Shown one piece after another: positions 27,585-37,178 of a stretch of 64,000 nt of DNA. This DNA is from an uncultured Oscillospiraceae bacterium (lineage in GTDB: Bacteria; Bacillota; Clostridia; Oscillospirales; Oscillospiraceae): assembly GCA_947625045.1 (NCBI GenBank), contig CANQMW010000003.1, forward strand, positions 62,001 to 126,000, in the 5' to 3' direction. Made by a program: the position numbers and the translations under genes. Every line of letters starts with the position of its first letter. Position 1 is the first letter of the stretch. The notes below the pieces were generated by a model that was not told the origin of the DNA, did no database searches, and saw nothing but the letters and a program-made list of their open reading frames with translations.

Positions 27585-29537
27585 TTACATAACGCCGCAG
27601 ATGGCGCCTTCCGCGCAGCAGGTGGCGGGGTCGCGATAGGTGTCGAACAGGCGGGACTCATCCTGCTGCAGCTGGGTAAGCTGCATCGGCTCGTCGCCGT
27701 AGCGGCCCAGGATCAGGTCGTGGATGAAATACAGGCGGGACCCGGCGCCGGTGACGAACACAGCATCCACCTCGTCCTCGCCGCTGCCTCTGAGCACCTC
27801 GTGCATCGCCGCGCACAGGTCGTTTATGTAGCGGTGGCAGATCTCTTTCTCAAAGACCTCCCGGGTGATCTTGTAGTCGGCGTACTTGTTGAGGGGCTTT
27901 TCCTCCTCGTCGGGGTCGCCGCAGGCGGAGCTTATGGTGCCCAGCTTTGCGATGGGCTTGCCGGCGCGCAGGTTCTCGTTGTTGCTCTCCTTGAGCTTGC
28001 GGAAGAGGGTCTTGCCGGTGCCGTGCTCCCAGGCCTCCTCGGCGTACTTCGGGATCAGGCACTGGTTGGCGATGAGGTAGTCAAAGATCGCCCGGTCGAC
28101 CTCCCGGCCGCCCAGCATATACTGTACGTTCCCCCTGGGCCACATGGCCAGCACCTGGGTGCTCTTGCCGGCGCTGTGCATCTCCTGCTTGATGACCTCG
28201 ATATCCGTCGTGCTGCCGCCCACGTCCACAAACATGATGGTGAGCGCGGACTTGCCGTGGCTGATATCCATGAGCCGCTGCATGTTGCTCATGTTCGCGT
28301 CCACGGTCAGGTGCATGACGCACTCGGCCTCGTTGCGGGAGGTGTCGATGAAGTTATACTTGCCGTCGTGGACAAAGCCGGCCTGCCTGGCCAGCTCCGC
28401 CATGCGCTTGCGGTGGGTGCTGCCGGCGCGCACGGGCGTGGAGATATGCACGGTGGCGCACATATCCTTCTGCACCTCGTTGGGCAGGCTTGCAAGGATG
28501 TCGCCCTGGTAGAGCTCATAGAGATGCTTCATGAACAGGCCGATGAGCTCCTCGGCCTCCTTCTGCTCGTCGCTGCCGGCCGGTGCGTCGTAGAACACGG
28601 GCTTGAAGTTGGTCCGGGCGGCGGCGGGCTCCAGCGGGTCGTTGGCCAGCTCCTCGGCGTGGCTGCCGACGATCACGTCCCCAGGCTCGGACTGCACGTT
28701 CGTGTGGTCGGGGTTGTCCCGCTTGAACACCAGCATGGTGGGGCAGCGGACGATGTTGTTCTCCTTGTTGTGCTGCTCGTCCAGCTGCCAGTCGTCCTCC
28801 TCGGTCCACTTGTACAGCCGCCAGGCCATCACGGAGTTGGTGCTGCCGAAGTCGATGCCGGTATGCAGCCAGTAGGTCCGCTCAGGCCGGGTCGGCACCG
28901 CCGCGGCCGCGGTGTCCTCGTCTTCGATGACGGTGGCGACGCCGTCGTTCTTGCGGTTTTTGAAGCCCTGCTTGGCTTCGTCCTTGATGTCGGCGAACTT
29001 CACCTCCTTGGTGACCCCCGACATCGCGCTCTTCATCTCCTCCTCGGTCATGTTCTCCAGGGACCCGCCCGCCTTGAACACGCGGGTCAGCAGGTTCATG
29101 AAAACGATGCCGGAATAATAGGTGATGCTGTAGCCCATCAGGCCGTTCACGGCCGCCGCGCCCAGGGACCCGATGCCGGGGAAGAAGCTCAGCACCGTGC
29201 CCGCGATGAGTTCGGAGGCAACGCTGGCGCCCAGGTTGGTGATGAGGGCCGAGCCCAGGGATTTGAGTACGTTCTTCTTGATGTTGATCTTCAGCCTGGT
29301 GCAGATGCGGTAATACATCGACCAGACGAAGCCGGTCTCGATGCCCAGTGCGATGGCGCTGCCCGCGCCGGGGATGGCGCCCGCCGCCATCATGGACGCT
29401 GCGGCGCCGGCCGCATGGGTCTTGACCAGGGACATCATCTCCTCCTCTGTGACAGAGATGCCCCGCTTGGCGGCCGCCGCCACGACGGCGTCCACAGCGC
29501 CCTGAAGGGCCACCGCGTTTTTCAGACTTTTAGCCAT
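27585..29537 (-). CDS. Membrane-anchored Hsp70/actin-fold ATPase
   Basis: Protein of 650 residues. The first about 180 residues are hydrophobic and helix-rich, with AAGAIPGAGSAIALGIE and a second segment LSFFPGIGSLGAAAVNG, resembling DUF697-type membrane domains. An acidic linker leads to an Hsp70-like nucleotidase: phosphate-1 GIDFGSTNS near residue 229, phosphate-2 VDVGGSTTD near 439 and adenosine motif VTGAGSRL near 594. No classic DnaK substrate-binding domain follows. It lies between the acidic coiled proteins and the HerA-like ATPase and is probably co-transcribed. It may be an ATP-driven chaperone or scaffold at the membrane feeding the HerA-like motor; the pairing is inferred from gene order. 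Confidence 0.82.
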   Translation of the reverse strand: MAKSLKNAVALQGAVDAVVAAAAKRGISVTEEEMMSLVKTHAAGAAASMMAAGAIPGAGSAIALGIETGFVWSMYYRICTRLKINIKKNVLKSLGSALITNLGASVASELIAGTVLSFFPGIGSLGAAAVNGLMGYSITYYSGIVFMNLLTRVFKAGGSLENMTEEEMKSAMSGVTKEVKFADIKDEAKQGFKNRKNDGVATVIEDEDTAAAAVPTRPERTYWLHTGIDFGSTNSVMAWRLYKWTEEDDWQLDEQHNKENNIVRCPTMLVFKRDNPDHTNVQSEPGDVIVGSHAEELANDPLEPAAARTNFKPVFYDAPAGSDEQKEAEELIGLFMKHLYELYQGDILASLPNEVQKDMCATVHISTPVRAGSTHRKRMAELARQAGFVHDGKYNFIDTSRNEAECVMHLTVDANMSNMQRLMDISHGKSALTIMFVDVGGSTTDIEVIKQEMHSAGKSTQVLAMWPRGNVQYMLGGREVDRAIFDYLIANQCLIPKYAEEAWEHGTGKTLFRKLKESNNENLRAGKPIAKLGTISSACGDPDEEEKPLNKYADYKITREVFEKEICHRYINDLCAAMHEVLRGSGEDEVDAVFVTGAGSRLYFIHDLILGRYGDEPMQLTQLQQDESRLFDTYRDPATCCAEGAICGVM

Positions 29538-29564
29538 TGTTCTTTCTCTCCTTTTATTTTTTAT

Positions 29565-29924
29565 TTATTTCTTTGACGCCGCGCTCTTGGCCTTCTTTTC
29601 CAGTTCCCTGGCCTGTTCCTTGGCGACCTCTCTGGCGTAGTTCTTTTTGGCGTTCTCATAGGCGATCTTGTTGCCGTTTTTGACGGCCGCCTCCATCTCG
29701 TATTTGTAATAGTCCGAGGAATAGCCCAGCCTCTCCCCCTCGTCCATCTCCTGCTGTTCGGCCTCCTGCTCCGGCGTCCCGGGGGCCTCGGCCGCGGCAT
29801 CCATCTCCTGCTGCTCCAGCGCGGTCTGGTCCGTCTCCGCGGTTTCCAGCGCGGCGGCGGCGTTCAGCTCGCCGGAAAGGCGTTCCTGGTCCTCCATAGG
29901 GGGCATCTCATAGTTGTTGTGCAT
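29565..29924 (-). CDS. Small acidic/coiled-coil protein with EQQEMD motifs
   Basis: A 119-residue protein of unknown family. The first half is acidic and Ala/Glu-rich with two EQQEMD motifs (around residues 37-42 and 56-61). The C-terminal half is basic and helical (EVAKEQARELEKKAKSAASKK), probably a coiled coil. There is no signal peptide or membrane helix. AAAGGAG stands before ATG 29924. The EQQEMD motif recurs in the next gene upstream in the operon, which suggests a shared docking element. It lies 27 bases before the Hsp70-like gene. Confidence 0.65.
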   Translation of the reverse strand: MHNNYEMPPMEDQERLSGELNAAAALETAETDQTALEQQEMDAAAEAPGTPEQEAEQQEMDEGERLGYSSDYYKYEMEAAVKNGNKIAYENAKKNYAREVAKEQARELEKKAKSAASKK

Positions 29925-29963
29925 CCTCTGGTCTCCTTTCGTATTTGTCAGGCCCCGGAAGCT

Positions 29964-30491
29964 TCACAGGCCCGCCAAGTCCTTGTCTATCTGGTCGATG
30001 AGCGCCTGGGCCCGGGCCTCCTGGGCCCGGACGGTCTTATCGTGCAGTTCGTCCACCATCGCGTACGCCTTCTCCAGGTCCTTCTCAGACCAGAGCAGCG
30101 ACTCCTGTTCCGAGGGCAGCATGGCGCGCACGCCGTCCTCCCGCATCTCGCAGCGAAGGACCTCGTCCTTCATATCGGGGTTACGGTGGATGAAGTTCTC
30201 GTACATGACGTCGGCGTCGTGCAGCGACTGATCCGCCATCTCGAAAAACTGAGCGGCCAGCTTTTCGCCGCTGGTCTCCTTCGCGCCCAGCATCTCCTCC
30301 CGCTCGGCGGCCTCCGCATTCGTCCCGCCAGCCGCAGCCTCGTCCATCTCCCGCTGCTCCTCCAGCGCTTCGGGGGTCCCGGCGGCCTCCATGGCGGCGT
30401 CCATCTCCTGCTGTTCGGGGGTATCGGGGACCTCGTGCTGCTCAGGAGGGGTCTCTATTGCCTCCATGCCCTCCTTGAATATCTCAGTCAT
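29964..30491 (-). CDS. Acidic protein with EIFK N-terminus and EQQEMD/EQREMD motifs
   Basis: A 175-residue protein of unknown family. The N-terminus MTEIFKEGMEAIET is echoed in the peptidase gene two positions upstream (VPEIFKPFET). PEQQEMDAAMEAAGTPE and EEQREMDEAA repeat the motif of the neighbouring 119-residue protein. The C-terminal about 100 residues are predicted helical. It overlaps the stop of the upstream gene by 8 bases, so it is translationally coupled. The acidic, Pro-spotted N-terminus looks unstructured and could be a targeting or adaptor region for the membrane ATPases encoded downstream. Confidence 0.65.
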   Translation of the reverse strand: MTEIFKEGMEAIETPPEQHEVPDTPEQQEMDAAMEAAGTPEALEEQREMDEAAAGGTNAEAAEREEMLGAKETSGEKLAAQFFEMADQSLHDADVMYENFIHRNPDMKDEVLRCEMREDGVRAMLPSEQESLLWSEKDLEKAYAMVDELHDKTVRAQEARAQALIDQIDKDLAGL

Positions 30492-30909
30492 AACGTACCT
30501 CCTTTAAATCCTCCTGAAGCCAGGGGCAAAGGGCCGCCGGCGCGGCCGCGAGCCAGCTTTCCACAGCGCCCTCCGCACTGCCCCGGACAAGATAGTCCGT
30601 CAGCGGACCGTTCAGGTAGGCGTCCTCTCTCCTGCGGTGGGCGGGGTCCAGGATGTCCCCGCCGGAGCCCAAAAGCGCCGGCCGCAGTTCCTCTTTGCTC
30701 ACCACGGACATGCTGTCCGCGTTCCAGACCACCCGCAGCGCGGGGGACCAGACCTTTACCCCGCCGCCCCGGCTGTCCAGCCGGTAGTACCAGCACACCA
30801 CCCTGTGTTCACCGCAGGGCAGCGGGAGCGTGGCCTGCAGTTCCAGGGGGATGTGGTCCATCGCCTGGTCGCAGTCGAGCAGCCGTTCCATGAATTCCTC
30901 GCCGTTCAT
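30484..30909 (-). CDS. Conserved-looking unknown protein
   Basis: A 141-residue protein that I do not recognise. It has a beta-rich middle (HRVVCWYYRLDSR and SPALRVVWNADSMSVVS) and no signal peptide or membrane helix. The gene starts inside the stop of the papain-like peptidase gene (ATGA overlap, 30906-30909) and overlaps the next gene by 8 bases. Such tight coupling to the peptidase suggests an immunity, chaperone or adaptor protein for it, but nothing in the sequence proves that. Confidence 0.65.
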   Translation of the reverse strand: MNGEEFMERLLDCDQAMDHIPLELQATLPLPCGEHRVVCWYYRLDSRGGGVKVWSPALRVVWNADSMSVVSKEELRPALLGSGGDILDPAHRRREDAYLNGPLTDYLVRGSAEGAVESWLAAAPAALCPWLQEDLKEVRYD

Positions 30910-31652
30910 GCCTCCTGCTCCTTTCTGATGGTCGTTATATCGCCCCGATAGGCCTTCGCGAAGACCTCCATCGGGTAGACGGCGCCTCGTCCGGCCTCGT
31001 GGCCGGGGTCGTTGAGGATAACGAACTGTCCCTGCTCCGTGTCCTCCACCCGCAGCACCTGCACGCAGTGGTCGGGCTTGCAGCGCTTGCCGCTCTCCGG
31101 GAAGAGCAGGAGCGTGCTGTCGATATTGGCCAGGACCTTGACGGAGGGGTCGTTGGCCATCGTCAGCTCGGCCGGGTCCACCCCCCGGCGGCGCTCCACC
31201 TCCGCGCCCATCGTCTCGGCGACCCGGCCCACGTCCCGGGGCAGGGTGCCGTTACGATCGTACCAGCCGTTTTCCCGGGCCATATCGATGAGCTCCTGCT
31301 CGGAATGCGCGCCGTGCTCCAGCTGATTGATCGCCATGGTCTGGGACGCGACGGCGCAGGACATGGGCTCCTTCTGCTCTATCCAGGTATCCAGCTCGTT
31401 GGCAAGCTCCTGCATCTCCGGGTCGAACTCCGCGGCCTCGGGGTTTATCTCCTCTACGTGGCCGGGGACATAGATCCCCGACTCGGCGAACCCGCCCCGG
31501 GTGATGCTGTACGCCTCCATCCCCTCCCCGGCGGTCTCGTCATAGCGCTCGAATTCGCTCATCTCCAGCGCCTGCTCAGGGTCGGCCGGGCCGGGTATCT
31601 CCCCGGATGTCTCAAATGGTTTGAATATCTCAGGGACCGTCTCCTCCAGCAT
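30906..31652 (-). CDS. Papain-like (C39-type) cysteine peptidase with adaptor-like N-terminus
   Basis: A 248-residue protein. Residues about 88-235 form a papain-like cysteine peptidase. The Cys is in EPMSCAVASQ (C99), the His in KPDHCVQVL (H195) and the third residue in ILNDPGHE (N214 or D215). The first 85 residues are acidic and start with an EIFK-containing motif shared with the 175-residue protein downstream. No signal peptide is seen, so it is cytoplasmic or exported by a non-Sec route. GGAGGGAG stands before the ATG. It begins the gene group that ends with the Hsp70-like and HerA-like ATPases. It could be a maturation protease or a toxin-like effector. Confidence 0.75.
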   Translation of the reverse strand: MLEETVPEIFKPFETSGEIPGPADPEQALEMSEFERYDETAGEGMEAYSITRGGFAESGIYVPGHVEEINPEAAEFDPEMQELANELDTWIEQKEPMSCAVASQTMAINQLEHGAHSEQELIDMARENGWYDRNGTLPRDVGRVAETMGAEVERRRGVDPAELTMANDPSVKVLANIDSTLLLFPESGKRCKPDHCVQVLRVEDTEQGQFVILNDPGHEAGRGAVYPMEVFAKAYRGDITTIRKEQEA

Positions 31653-31694
31653 ATCTCTCCCTCCATTCTCTTCGTGTGTCGGGCCAATGTCCCG

Positions 31695-32784
31695 CTACAC
31701 GCATATCCAGTCCACTTCCTCCGCCTCGGTGAGCAAGGGCGGCTCGAAGCTGCGCAGCATATGGGCCACGGCGCTCTCCGGTACGCTGTCGGCCCGGGAC
31801 AGGTTCCGCCGCGCCCGCTCATCCCAGCCCGTCTCCAAATATTCTATCCGCACCGCCGCGCCGTAGCGGTGGAAGAGGTCCATCCACCGGCCCCGGTTGG
31901 CGAGGGACAGGTTGGTGGCGTTGAAGACGAAGGGCCGCTTTTCCCGCAGGAGCGTCCGGGCCTGCTCCCGGGCCTCGCGGACCACCGCACCGCCCCCGTC
32001 GCCGGGCGCCGCGCCCAGCTCTTTGCGCACCGCGTCCAGGGACACCGTGGGCAGTCCGCCGTAATGATTCTCGATGTATGTATCCTTGCCCGTGCCGGGT
32101 AGGCCGCTCACCATAATGACCGTGCCCCAGGCGGGGTCATAGACTCTCTGCCCTGGCGCCGCCGCCCGGCCGGTCATATCCGCCCAGCGGCTGCAGTGGT
32201 CCGGGTAGGGAAACGGCCTCTGCAGGCAGCCCGCCTCCTCCGCCAGGGCCCGGAAGAGGGCTATGTCCTCCAGCCGGGCCGCCCGGTCGGAGCAGACCCG
32301 GCCCCGGATATCCGCCTCGGCCAGCACCGCCAGCTTCTCCAATGTAAAGACGGGCGTCAGCTCCCCCGCCGAGGCCATCTGCCGCAGGGCCAGGGCAGGG
32401 TCGTCCCGCTCAAAGATATGCAGCGGCCGCATGTGCCACCGGACCAGCAGGCATACCGCCTCCCGCAGGCGCGTTTTCTCCGGCGTGCCGGCGAGGCCCA
32501 GCCGGGTCATCAGCAGTTCCCGGACCATTTTCGCCCCCGCGGCGCTGTGGCCGGGGGCGATCCAGCGTCCATCCTCCCACACAGTGCACCGTGCCTTGCC
32601 CAAGTCGTGGAGCGCCGCCGCGGCCAGGAGCATCTGCCGGTCGTCTGCGTCCAGCGCGAGAAAGGAGGGCTGCTCCGCCATCCGCTCCATCACGAGCCTG
32701 GTGTGGGCCAGGGCGTCCCCCTCGCCGTGATAAACGGGGTCCTGCCGCACGCCCGCCAGGTCCGCTATAAACGGCTCCAGCGCC

Positions 32785-32807
<23 letters not shown>
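31695..32807 (-). CDS. HD-domain/polynucleotide kinase fusion (HD-Pnk-like)
   Basis: RNA or DNA end-healing enzyme of 370 residues. The N-terminal HD domain has ALHDLGKAR with the metal-binding His-Asp pair (about residues 67-68) and later His residues (VRWHMRPLH). The C-terminal P-loop kinase has SGLPGTGKDT (about 232-241) and FNATNLSLANR. This order matches the characterised HD-Pnk of Runella slithyformis, in which the HD domain removes 2',3'-phosphates and the P-loop domain phosphorylates 5'-OH ends. The gene overlaps the RNA ligase stop by 23 bases, so healing and sealing are coupled. A start at 32798 is also possible. The assignment rests on domain order plus the ligase neighbour. Confidence 0.85.
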
Positions 32808-33594
<787 letters not shown>

Positions 33595-33596
33595 GG

Positions 33597-34298
33597 TCAC
33601 GCCTCCTCTCCGATGGCGGCTATCAGGATGAGATGGCCCGGCACGCCGCTGAAATGGAGACGTCCGCACCCGGCGTTTTGGAAAAGCTCCGTTAAAACAG
33701 GCTTGGTCAGCAGGTGGATGTGCTCCGGGTTGTCGTCCTCATGGCTGGGCACCGTCACGGCCACGTACCGCCGGGCGACGCCCACCGCCGCCGTGACCGC
33801 GGCCTGCACATCCGGGATGTGCTCCAGCACCTCCAGCATGGTCACCACATCCGCGCTCTTCTCCGGCAGGGGGCAGGCACAGATGTCCGCCCGCAGGGCC
33901 GTGAGCCGGTCCACGCCGCCTTGGCGAATATCCTCCAGAAAGTCCACCCGGTAGTCCAGCAGGTCCAAGCTCGTCACCGGCACGCCTGGGAAGGCCTCCA
34001 GAAAGGGGAACAAAAACACGCCCCGGCCGCTGCCCACGTCCAAGAGGCTCTCCGGCCGCACGCCCCGGAGAAAGCCCAGTATCTGCCTCACCCGGGGCAT
34101 GCTCTCATGGCCCCGCTTGAAGCGGTAGAGCTTCACGCCCCAGGCGCGGCCCAGGTCCAGCAGGGCCGCGAGGTCCTCCTCCGTCAGCGCTTCCAGGGGC
34201 GTCCGGTCCAGGGACACCGGCAGCGGCAGCCCCTCCCGGGCGGCATGGCCCCGCACCGCCGCCGCGGCCAGGCGCTCATATATCCCGCCGCAGGTCAC
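33597..34298 (-). CDS. SAM-dependent methyltransferase coupled to the RNA ligase
   Basis: Class I methyltransferase of 233 residues. SAM motif I is LLDVGSGRG (about 82-90), then VTSLDLLD and the acidic loop EVLEHIPD. After VPSHEDDNPEHIHLL the chain ends with a typical C-terminal sheet. The start is GTG 34298, overlapping the Sel1 gene stop (GTGA), and the stop overlaps the ligase start region. Its place before a ligase and a kinase recalls bacterial Hen1, which methylates repaired RNA 3' ends. The ExxEH and later His are compatible with a Hen1 metal site, but they are also common in ordinary methyltransferases, so the Hen1 role is only a hypothesis. Confidence 0.8.
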   Translation of the reverse strand: MTCGGIYERLAAAAVRGHAAREGLPLPVSLDRTPLEALTEEDLAALLDLGRAWGVKLYRFKRGHESMPRVRQILGFLRGVRPESLLDVGSGRGVFLFPFLEAFPGVPVTSLDLLDYRVDFLEDIRQGGVDRLTALRADICACPLPEKSADVVTMLEVLEHIPDVQAAVTAAVGVARRYVAVTVPSHEDDNPEHIHLLTKPVLTELFQNAGCGRLHFSGVPGHLILIAAIGEEA

Positions 34299-35422
34299 CG
34301 ATCCTCTTCCTCCGCAGCCGGATATGTTACGTTTTTCACCTGGGCAGGGGCCTCTCCCTGGTCCCAGCCGTCCACAGTATAGCGCAGCAGCACCTTCACG
34401 TCCCCGCCGGTGAGACAGCCGATCTCAATGGAGTACTCCTTCTCCCCGGTCTCGATGAACAGCGCCTCGTGCTCCGTCAGCTTCAGATGGTCCAAAAGCT
34501 TCGGCACATCCACCCCGCAGTATTTCAGCGGGTCCTTCTCCCCGGCCTTCAGGTCCTGAAAGCCCGGCGCGGGCCGCAGGACCCGGGCCCGGCGATGCTC
34601 GTTCATCCAGCCGAACTCCGAGCCATCGTATTGCACCTGCTCCCCTGTATCCTGGATGCCCCAGATGGGGACCACCCGGTCGGGCTTGGCGAAGGTGACG
34701 GCCCCGTCCTTTGGAAGCGCCCGCAGGTTCACCACCACCGCCGACGCCCAGCCGCACCGGAACGCGCTCACCGGCGCGCAGGAGACGTTCTTGCGGAGGG
34801 TGGGGAAGGGGTACTTGAAATAGTCCCCGCCCAGCCGGTAACGGCCCTCGGCCAGCCGCCAGCCCAGGCGGGACAGCTGCTCTTCGGTGCCGTTCATGAG
34901 CGCTTCGTAGACCGGCTGCGCCTGCTCCTTCTCCTCGATAAGTCCGCAGAAGCCGTCCAGGAGCCCGTCGTATTTATCGTCCGGCATATGCTCGCCGCTG
35001 TCCACGTCAAACAGGTCGTGCAGCGCTTTCTGCGCCTGAGCCACGCCCGCGTCGGCGGCCTTTTCCAGCCACCGGCGGGCCTCGGTCTCGTCTTTGGGGC
35101 AGCCTCTGCCGCTATAGAGCATCACGCCCACATTGCTCATGGCGTCGGGAAAGCCCGCCTCGGCGGCCTTCAGAAACCACCCATAGGCCTCCTTCATGTT
35201 GGGGATGAGCTTGTCCTGGCCCCAGGGCATGAGAGACGGCAGCTCCAGGGCCTGATAGTTTTTATAGAGATACAGGTTGCCGATGGCGTGCATTCCCGCG
35301 GCGCTGCCAGCGTCCGCCGCCTTTTTGTAGGCGGCGAAGGCCTCGTCCAGCTTCCCTGCGTTTTCAAAGGCCAGGCCTTTTTTAAGCTGTGCCCCCTCGT
35401 TCATGAACAGCTTTTTAAGCAT
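34295..35422 (-). CDS. Sel1-repeat protein with unknown C-terminal domain
   Basis: A 375-residue protein without a signal peptide. The N-terminal about 150 residues hold three Sel1/TPR-like repeats (for example KLDEAFAAYKKAADAG, MKEAYGWFLKAAEAG, EARRWLEKAADAG). The rest, about 220 residues, is not recognised and looks beta-rich. The gene overlaps the ADP-ribosylglycohydrolase stop by 8 bases and the methyltransferase start by 4, so it sits firmly inside the RNA-repair/ADP-ribose gene run. Sel1 repeats mediate protein binding. It may be the scaffold of the group. Confidence 0.78.
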   Translation of the reverse strand: MLKKLFMNEGAQLKKGLAFENAGKLDEAFAAYKKAADAGSAAGMHAIGNLYLYKNYQALELPSLMPWGQDKLIPNMKEAYGWFLKAAEAGFPDAMSNVGVMLYSGRGCPKDETEARRWLEKAADAGVAQAQKALHDLFDVDSGEHMPDDKYDGLLDGFCGLIEEKEQAQPVYEALMNGTEEQLSRLGWRLAEGRYRLGGDYFKYPFPTLRKNVSCAPVSAFRCGWASAVVVNLRALPKDGAVTFAKPDRVVPIWGIQDTGEQVQYDGSEFGWMNEHRRARVLRPAPGFQDLKAGEKDPLKYCGVDVPKLLDHLKLTEHEALFIETGEKEYSIEIGCLTGGDVKVLLRYTVDGWDQGEAPAQVKNVTYPAAEEEDR

Positions 35423-36533
35423 CGGCTCTTCCCTTCGGGCGGTAGGTCATGGAGATATACTTGCTCTCCCACACCGGGTCCCGCTTATCATCCTCGTCGA
35501 TCCGGCAGTCGTGCCACAGGTCCTCCGCCACCTCTTCGATGACGTCCCGCAGCTCCAGCTTATCCAAGTATTTTTTGGGGATGGCGCCATAGCCCAGGGA
35601 TGCCCCCAGGATGTTGCCCGCGATGGAGCCGGTGGAGTCGCTGTCTCCGTCATGGTTCACCGCGGCGGTGACGCCCTTTTCAAAGCTGTCGGCGTATTTC
35701 AGCGCGCAGTACACCGCGATGGCCAGGGCCTCGTCCCCCACCCATCCCTCGCCCAGCCGGCGGATGGCGGCAAGGTCATCCGCGCTCTCCCGGGAAAGCC
35801 TCACCGCCCTGTCCATAAGCGAGAGCAGCTCGTCCATGTGCTTCGCCTGGGGGAACACGGCAGGCAGGGCGGCCATGGCGTCCTGGACCGCCGCCGCCAC
35901 CGTGTCACCGTACCCGGCGACACGGGAGACGATGTGGACCAGCATGGCCGCGGGCAGGTATCCCATCTCATGGCCGTGGGTCAGCACCGCGGCCTTGGCC
36001 CCGATGAGGTCTGTCTCCTCCTGGGCATAGGGCCGGTCGTTGAAGTAAAGGCCGATGGGCGATACGCGCATAACGCCGCCGCAGCCCTTGCTGTGGTTCA
36101 GGGGCCGATCCATGGTGCCGTCCCCGCCCGCGGCCAGGGCGGACAGGCAGGTGTTCCCCGGCGCCCGGCGGCTGAACAGTTCAGGCACGTTCACCAGCCA
36201 GGAGTAGTGAAATCCCTCCGGCAGGGGATATTTCTCCGTCTGGGTCCGGTACCAATCCTGATAGCTGGGTCCGATGTACGTCTCATAGGGGCCCATGATG
36301 CCCCGGGTCATCCCCCTGGTGGTGCCCAAAAGCAGCCCCGTGGCGGTGAACAGGGTCATCTGGGTGTCGTCGGATATCTCCGCGGCGCCATGGCGGAGCT
36401 CATATTCTGTTATCCCGCTCTCGCCATATTTATGGAAGATTGAGGCGGCGGACATGAACTCCACCGGGTAGCCCAGGGCGTCCCCCACCGCGCCGCCCAC
36501 CAGGCAGCCTTTAAACTTGTTCAGGTCCCGCAT
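35415..36533 (-). CDS. ADP-ribosylglycohydrolase family protein (ARH/DraG)
   Basis: Hydrolase of 372 residues of the ADP-ribosyl-glycohydrolase family. N-terminal GDALG (17-21), SDDTQMT (54-60) and C-terminal NHDGDSDSTGSIAGN (about 293-307) carry the acidic residues that bind the two Mg ions and ADP-ribose. Such enzymes remove ADP-ribose from modified Arg, Ser or nucleic-acid groups. ATG 36533 is chosen because AGGAGG lies 6 bases upstream, rather than the longer 36548 start. It overlaps both neighbours. With the macrodomain protein at 42464-43492 the locus has two different ADP-ribose-removing folds. Confidence 0.9.
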   Translation of the reverse strand: MRDLNKFKGCLVGGAVGDALGYPVEFMSAASIFHKYGESGITEYELRHGAAEISDDTQMTLFTATGLLLGTTRGMTRGIMGPYETYIGPSYQDWYRTQTEKYPLPEGFHYSWLVNVPELFSRRAPGNTCLSALAAGGDGTMDRPLNHSKGCGGVMRVSPIGLYFNDRPYAQEETDLIGAKAAVLTHGHEMGYLPAAMLVHIVSRVAGYGDTVAAAVQDAMAALPAVFPQAKHMDELLSLMDRAVRLSRESADDLAAIRRLGEGWVGDEALAIAVYCALKYADSFEKGVTAAVNHDGDSDSTGSIAGNILGASLGYGAIPKKYLDKLELRDVIEEVAEDLWHDCRIDEDDKRDPVWESKYISMTYRPKGRADA

Positions 36534-37164
36534 CGGTATCCTCCTCAAAGCACTTCTCCCTCTGTATCTTCTTCCAGCAGGGCTCCTCCAGGTCCAGCAC
36601 GTCCTCCGTCACAGTGACGGTGTCGGTCCCGTCCGTATGGTAGACGCAGGTGAACTTCCCGTCGTCGCACAGGAGGAACCACCGGAAACACCGGTTTTCA
36701 TAGAGATAGTCGGAGCTGTCGAAGCAGGGGAACCGCTCCGCCACGGCCAGCACGGCCCGGCCGTACCTATCCAGGGCCCAGGGACCGTACTTGTCCTCCC
36801 ACTTATAGGCCAGCTGGTGCGGGGCGCCATAGGTCTTCCCCATGGCGGTGAAGGCGTTTTTCGGCATGATCTCGGTATGTGGCTCCGGGGTGCGGGCGCG
36901 AAGGGGCGCGCCCTCTCCGTCCGTTTCCCGGCTCACCCACTCCAGCCGGAGGGTGGGGCAGCATATGTAGCCGCCGCCGGAGTGCTCGACACTCTCCCCC
37001 CTGCCCGTCTCCCGGGGCATCATGGCCCCCACCCACTGGTGCTTGAAGGGCCATGCTGCGGGCGCGGGCTCTGCCGGAGGCGGGCTCACCGGCTCCTCGG
37101 CCCTAGGCTCCCCGGACGGTTCGGGCTTATGAAAAAAGCCCTTTATAAAGCTGACAAGTCCCAT
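36511..37164 (-). CDS. Unknown protein, paralogue A of the gene at 38345
   Basis: A 217-residue protein of no recognised family. A short N-terminal Pro/Ala-rich stretch (about 20-45) leads to a domain shared with the 178-residue protein two genes upstream. Shared blocks are LRLEWVSRE, AERFPCFDSSDYL, CFRWFLLCDDGKFTCVYHTD and TVTVTEDVLDLE. Conserved Cys and aromatic residues suggest a compact beta-rich domain. GGAGGG stands 7 bases before ATG 37164. The metallophosphoesterase gene lies between the two paralogues. Its stop overlaps the ARH gene start by 23 bases, so expression is coupled. Confidence 0.7.
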   Translation of the reverse strand: MGLVSFIKGFFHKPEPSGEPRAEEPVSPPPAEPAPAAWPFKHQWVGAMMPRETGRGESVEHSGGGYICCPTLRLEWVSRETDGEGAPLRARTPEPHTEIMPKNAFTAMGKTYGAPHQLAYKWEDKYGPWALDRYGRAVLAVAERFPCFDSSDYLYENRCFRWFLLCDDGKFTCVYHTDGTDTVTVTEDVLDLEEPCWKKIQREKCFEEDTDAGPEQV

Positions 37165-37178
37165 TTTTGGTCCCTCCT

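Noticed and set aside
33597-34298. Confident naming of the methyltransferase as Hen1
   Set aside because: EVLEH followed by His also occurs in many ordinary class I methyltransferases. The RNA-repair neighbours are suggestive but not enough.
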